Shown here: piece after piece, positions 55,605 to 59,073 of the stretch
Layout of the letters: each line of letters begins with the position of its first letter
How positions within the stretch are numbered: position 1 is the stretch's first letter
Source: an uncultured Bacteroidales bacterium
GTDB taxonomy: Bacteria > Bacteroidota > Bacteroidia > Bacteroidales > G3-4614
NCBI GenBank assembly: GCA_949297125.1
Contig: CASFRS010000006.1
Coordinates: 1-59,073, forward strand
DNA: 59,073 nucleotides
Direction of reading: 5' to 3'
Made by a program: the position numbers and the translations under genes
The notes under the pieces: model-generated
What the model saw: only the letters and a program-made list of their open reading frames with translations
What the model was told of the DNA's origin: nothing
Database searches by the model: none

Positions 55605-58600
55605 TCAGTCGAACAGCCCCATTCCGTCCAGCACCTTGATGAATTTCAGAGCATAATCATCTCCGGCCATGGGCCAACAGATATTGTCGGTATAAAGCAA
55701 AGTGGTTGTAAACGAGTTGCTCATAGGAACGTTACGTTCCCCTTTGCGGCTGCCGTAATGCAGCAGGCCCGATATGCGGTCGTTATCCTTTTCATCCTTC
55801 ATCATTTCGTCCATCCTGGCGGCAAAGACCTCCTCGCTGACAAAATCAATGGGAAAACCGTATTCCTTCATCGCGAAAACAAGCGATGCCATATCGGTTG
55901 TATAATTATTGTATGGATGAAGCACCGTAATATCCGACGGCAGCCGGGACAACGACAGGATACCTTTTACCACACAGTCGATAGGCGATATTTCCACAGG
56001 CGACGTAAGCCTGGCCGTAGGGTACATGCCCATAAACTTGTACGATTTCAACATGTTTACAAACGCATTGCTGTTGAAATTTATCTGGAACTCCCCGTCG
56101 GAGTTGCGCCCCATAAGGTTGCCCACACGCATTATCTTTGCATCCAGGCCTTCGGCAATGCCCTGCAATACGAGACGTTCGGCAAGGAACTTGCTCAACA
56201 CATAACGGTTGTTTATATGCTGACCAATATAGAGCGAACGTTCATTGAACACCATGTTACCCAAATCGCATTCGTTGCACGTGCCCGATACGCTTCCGGT
56301 GGAAACCTGGATAAGACGGGCAGATTCCCTGCGGCAGAACTCCGCCAGATTCGCCACGCCGCCCACATTCACACGGTCAATCTCGTCCCCTACGGCATAA
56401 TGCTTTACAATGGCGGCGGCATTGAACACGGCCTCAATTCCCTTGCCTGCGAGCAGATCCATAAACCGCCTGTCGGTAATATCCGTTTCCACGGGAACGA
56501 TGCGTTTGCCCATAAGGTCCTCGTATGCCTCCGAGAAATAATACATAAGCATGACGCTAAGCGTCTCGGACGCGCTCAACTCCCTGCGCTTGCGAACCAT
56601 GCAGTATATGGTTTCCACCTCGCTGTCTATAAGTTCCTTCAACAGGTGCAACCCGAGGTAACCCGTTGCACCGCAAAGCAGTACCCGGCTGAAACGCCTT
56701 CTGGGATATTCCTTCGTATCTGAAAAGAAATTCCTTGAAAGTACCTTGTCTATTTCCGTATAGTCATAATCGGCAATATCGGTCCCGTCCGACCGGGAAA
56801 CATTCAGTTCCGGCCCTCCGCCTCCGCCGAGGAACCCGGCAATCTTCCTCGGTGTCTTGAGCCTGAACATATCGCCGTACTCAATCTTGTATCCCAGGTT
56901 TATAATCTTTATAATAGCCTTTATTGCAAGTATTGAGGTCCCTCCCGACTCGAAGAAATTATCGTTTGCCCCTACCCTGCCTGCTCCGAGAATCTCGGCA
57001 TACACGCCGCAAATATCCCGTTCGAGGTCCGTTTCAGGTTCGGCATACTCTACCGTAGAGACAATCTGCGGGACGGGAAGGGCCTTACGGTTCACCTTGC
57101 CGTTGGGCGTAAGAGGCAACGTATCGAGGCGCATAAAACCCGACGGCACCATGTAATCGGGCAACGTCTCGCCGGCGAACTCCTTCAACCGTTCTATATC
57201 CACATCATCCTGCGAGACATAAAATGCGCACAAATGCTGTATCCCGCCTATCTCCTTTACGGCAGCCGCAGCGGAGACAATTCCGGGGAACTCGCCTATG
57301 CGGTTCTCCACCTCGCCCAATTCTATACGCAACCCGCGCAACTTTACCTGCCCGTCCATACGTCCCATATATTCAAGTTCCCCGTCGGCATTCCAGGCAA
57401 CGAGGTCGCCCGTACGGTACATGAGTGCATTTTCGGGAGAAACGGAATACGGGTTCTTCACAAATTTCTCCGCGGTAACATCGGCACGTTTCCAATATCC
57501 GGCCGCAATCTGTACCCCCGACAGGCATAATTCGCCCGGCACCCCTGCCGGCAACAGGTTCATATCGGCATCCATAACATACTGCCACGTATTCGGGGCG
57601 GGCATGCCGATAGGATAACTCTCGTACTTGCGTCCGCCGTCAATCCTGTACATGCTCGAAGCCACAGTGAACTCGGTAGGCCCGAACGCATTGAATACCG
57701 TAGCGGTCGCAGCCCGTACCGGTTTGAGTTTTTCTCCCCCGAGAGCCACCACCCGCATACAGGTGTCGAACTGGTTGAGCAGTTCCACACCCATTTGCGT
57801 AGGGAACACCCCTACTGTAATCTTTTCCCTGTTTATATATTCTGCAAGCGATACCATATTGCGGCGCATCCCGGAAGAGACGATATACAGAGACGCCCCC
57901 GAATAGAGCATCGGGGCGATGGACGACAGTGATGCATCGAAACTGAAACTGATATGCAGCAAAAGCCTGTCATCGCGCGTCAGGGCCATATCGGCCGAAC
58001 ACCATGCCGCAAAGGCCAGCAATGATTTCTGACGTATAACCACCCCTTTCGGCAATCCGGTAGTACCCGAGGTATATATCATGTAAGCCATATCTTCCCC
58101 ATCGGGAGGAGAAAGCAAGGATGTATCGGCGGCAACGGAATAATCAAACCCGTCGAGGAAGAGCAGGTTCTCGGCCGTAATGCCGCCCTCTTCCGATTTC
58201 TCGCCGTAAAGGGCCGATTCGGTAAGCAGCAAGCGGGCCCCGCTGTCCTTCAGCATGTACGAAATACGGTCAACGGGGTATTCGCTGTCTACCGGGACGA
58301 ATGCGCCCCCCGCCTTGTGTACGGCCAGCAGGGCTACAATATAGTCGTTTACCCTCGGCATCATTATGGCGACAAAAGTGTTGCGCCCTACACCGAGTTC
58401 TTTCAGTTTAACCGCCAGCACGGATGAACGTCTATCCAGTTCGCCGTATGTCATTTCCGAGACGGAATCGACCAGAGCGATTCGCTCCGGTTCGGATGTT
58501 GCATACGCCGTCATTCTCTGTACGAGCATACGGTCGGTATCATACGTCATCGGCTTCCCTTCGGAAAGTTCCATAACGCGCAACCGTCCGGCATCGTCCA

Positions 58601-59073
58601 GCAGCGACACGCTGCCGAGCCGGGCATCGGGCGAAGAGAGCATATTGGATATTCCGGCGGCATAGGCTGCGGCAAAACATTCCGCATCGCGCTGCGAATA
58701 CATGGAAGCATCGTATTCCAGCACTACCCGGTATCCATTTCCCGAAGGGGATACGATAACCGAGAACGGCATTTTTACAGCATCCAGCCCCATGGCTTCG
58801 GGAGTATAAGCATCCCCTTCCAGTACAAGCGGCGCTTCCATGCCCCCTTCAAAAACATAATTTACCTGCGGGACAAGGCCGTACCGTTCGGACATGTGCG
58901 TAAAGGGGTAAATCTCGTTCCCGACGGTTTCGTAAAGCTGTTCCTGTACCGAGCGCATGTAATCGGCCACCGTATCGGATGCGTTTATCGCCGACACCAC
59001 CGGCAGCGTCTTCACGAACATCCCCACCGTGCCTGAAAGGCGTACACCGTCGCGTCCGCTCGAAACGGTCAGG
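55605..59073 (-). CDS. Nonribosomal peptide synthetase, partial (C-A-PCP-R)
   Basis: The reading frame runs off the right edge; codons before 59027 remain open (SGRDGVRLSGTVGMFVKTLPV), so the true start is outside. Counting from 59027: the end of a condensation domain (to about 125); an adenylation domain (about 150-650) with MTYGELDRR, AYMIYTSGTTGLPKG, NAFGPTE, YRTGDL and NGKVNRK; a carrier domain with GGTS, Ser698; and a thioester reductase (about 780-1140) with GATGYLG, then Tyr942-x3-Lys946. It loads one amino acid, joins it to an upstream acyl/peptide, and releases by NAD(P)H reduction, giving an aldehyde or alcohol. By the usual eight-residue alignment the pocket reads DASVVLAVAK, not a known code to me; aromatic is a weak guess. 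Modules further upstream cannot be seen. Confidence 0.93.
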   Translation of the reverse strand, partial: LTVSSGRDGVRLSGTVGMFVKTLPVVSAINASDTVADYMRSVQEQLYETVGNEIYPFTHMSERYGLVPQVNYVFEGGMEAPLVLEGDAYTPEAMGLDAVKMPFSVIVSPSGNGYRVVLEYDASMYSQRDAECFAAAYAAGISNMLSSPDARLGSVSLLDDAGRLRVMELSEGKPMTYDTDRMLVQRMTAYATSEPERIALVDSVSEMTYGELDRRSSVLAVKLKELGVGRNTFVAIMMPRVNDYIVALLAVHKAGGAFVPVDSEYPVDRISYMLKDSGARLLLTESALYGEKSEEGGITAENLLFLDGFDYSVAADTSLLSPPDGEDMAYMIYTSGTTGLPKGVVIRQKSLLAFAAWCSADMALTRDDRLLLHISFSFDASLSSIAPMLYSGASLYIVSSGMRRNMVSLAEYINREKITVGVFPTQMGVELLNQFDTCMRVVALGGEKLKPVRAATATVFNAFGPTEFTVASSMYRIDGGRKYESYPIGMPAPNTWQYVMDADMNLLPAGVPGELCLSGVQIAAGYWKRADVTAEKFVKNPYSVSPENALMYRTGDLVAWNADGELEYMGRMDGQVKLRGLRIELGEVENRIGEFPGIVSAAAAVKEIGGIQHLCAFYVSQDDVDIERLKEFAGETLPDYMVPSGFMRLDTLPLTPNGKVNRKALPVPQIVSTVEYAEPETDLERDICGVYAEILGAGRVGANDNFFESGGTSILAIKAIIKIINLGYKIEYGDMFRLKTPRKIAGFLGGGGGPELNVSRSDGTDIADYDYTEIDKVLSRNFFSDTKEYPRRRFSRVLLCGATGYLGLHLLKELIDSEVETIYCMVRKRRELSASETLSVMLMYYFSEAYEDLMGKRIVPVETDITDRRFMDLLAGKGIEAVFNAAAIVKHYAVGDEIDRVNVGGVANLAEFCRRESARLIQVSTGSVSGTCNECDLGNMVFNERSLYIGQHINNRYVLSKFLAERLVLQGIAEGLDAKIMRVGNLMGRNSDGEFQINFNSNAFVNMLKSYKFMGMYPTARLTSPVEISPIDCVVKGILSLSRLPSDITVLHPYNNYTTDMASLVFAMKEYGFPIDFVSEEVFAARMDEMMKDEKDNDRISGLLHYGSRKGERNVPMSNSFTTTLLYTDNICWPMAGDDYALKFIKVLDGMGLFD

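Noticed and set aside
59025..59027. GTG as the start of the NRPS
   Set aside because: The frame stays open to the edge and reads as condensation-domain sequence, so this is an internal Val codon.

Overview
The window looks like a chromosome segment of a Bacteroidales bacterium. The evidence is: promoters of the phylum type (TTTG, a spacer of 19-20 bases, then TAnnTTTG) in front of many genes; an ExbB-ExbD-ExbD-TonB gene row; the type IX secretion protein PorQ; a eukaryote-type single-chain glycyl-tRNA synthetase; a DUF3316 protein; and many lipoproteins with a Cys right after a Ser or Gly. Genus cannot be fixed from this alone. Most of the window is ordinary core genome with little non-coding DNA. 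Two parts look accessory: a small AT-rich patch at about 27650-30000 and a nonribosomal peptide synthetase that runs off the right edge.

Layout. (1) 1-6340: one leftward operon, exbB-exbD-exbD-tonB, then a small membrane protein, a PstS-like binding lipoprotein and a TPR protein. (2) 6470-10640: leftward Bax inhibitor-1 family protein, two uncharacterised small proteins, a MurG-like glycosyltransferase, an orphan HicB-like protein and tRNA-Pro. (3) 10640-17060: truA and speA leftward, alaS leftward, and a divergent merR-thioesterase pair. (4) 17180-24710: a perfect 26-bp inverted repeat, purB, tRNA-Val, a large secreted phosphoesterase, tRNA-Leu, an S41 peptidase and a DUF3316 protein, the last two downstream of parC. 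(5) 24712-30000: parC, then the AT-rich patch with an AlbA_2/ATPase-type regulator, a solitary sequence resembling a type I-C CRISPR repeat, and a promoter-like interspersed motif. (6) 30022-34810: glyS and an FKBP lipoprotein rightward; tatD, a polyprenyl synthase and a leucine-rich-repeat protein leftward. (7) 35232-44909: a rightward run porQ-cmk-ispH, pfkA, rel, an HD-type cyclic dinucleotide phosphodiesterase, a thioesterase and dprA. (8) 44906-51630: a leftward operon aroQ, O-methyltransferase, rbfA, a LolC/E-type permease, a YfhO-type protein, znuA and znuC. (9) 51802-55074: xerD, a TPR lipoprotein and a small membrane protein. (10) 55605-59073: an NRPS with a partial condensation domain, then adenylation, carrier and thioester-reductase domains.

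Working together. The first operon supplies proton-motive-force energy for outer-membrane import; its downstream binding protein and TPR protein probably serve the same envelope process. The pfkA-rel-HD row places glycolysis, (p)ppGpp and probably c-di-AMP turnover side by side. ispH and the polyprenyl synthase are both isoprenoid steps. The NRPS ends in a reductase, so its product should leave as an aldehyde or alcohol; this is the most likely source of an undescribed small molecule here. Gene starts were moved to the ATG that fits promoter position and family length where the longest reading frame began too early.
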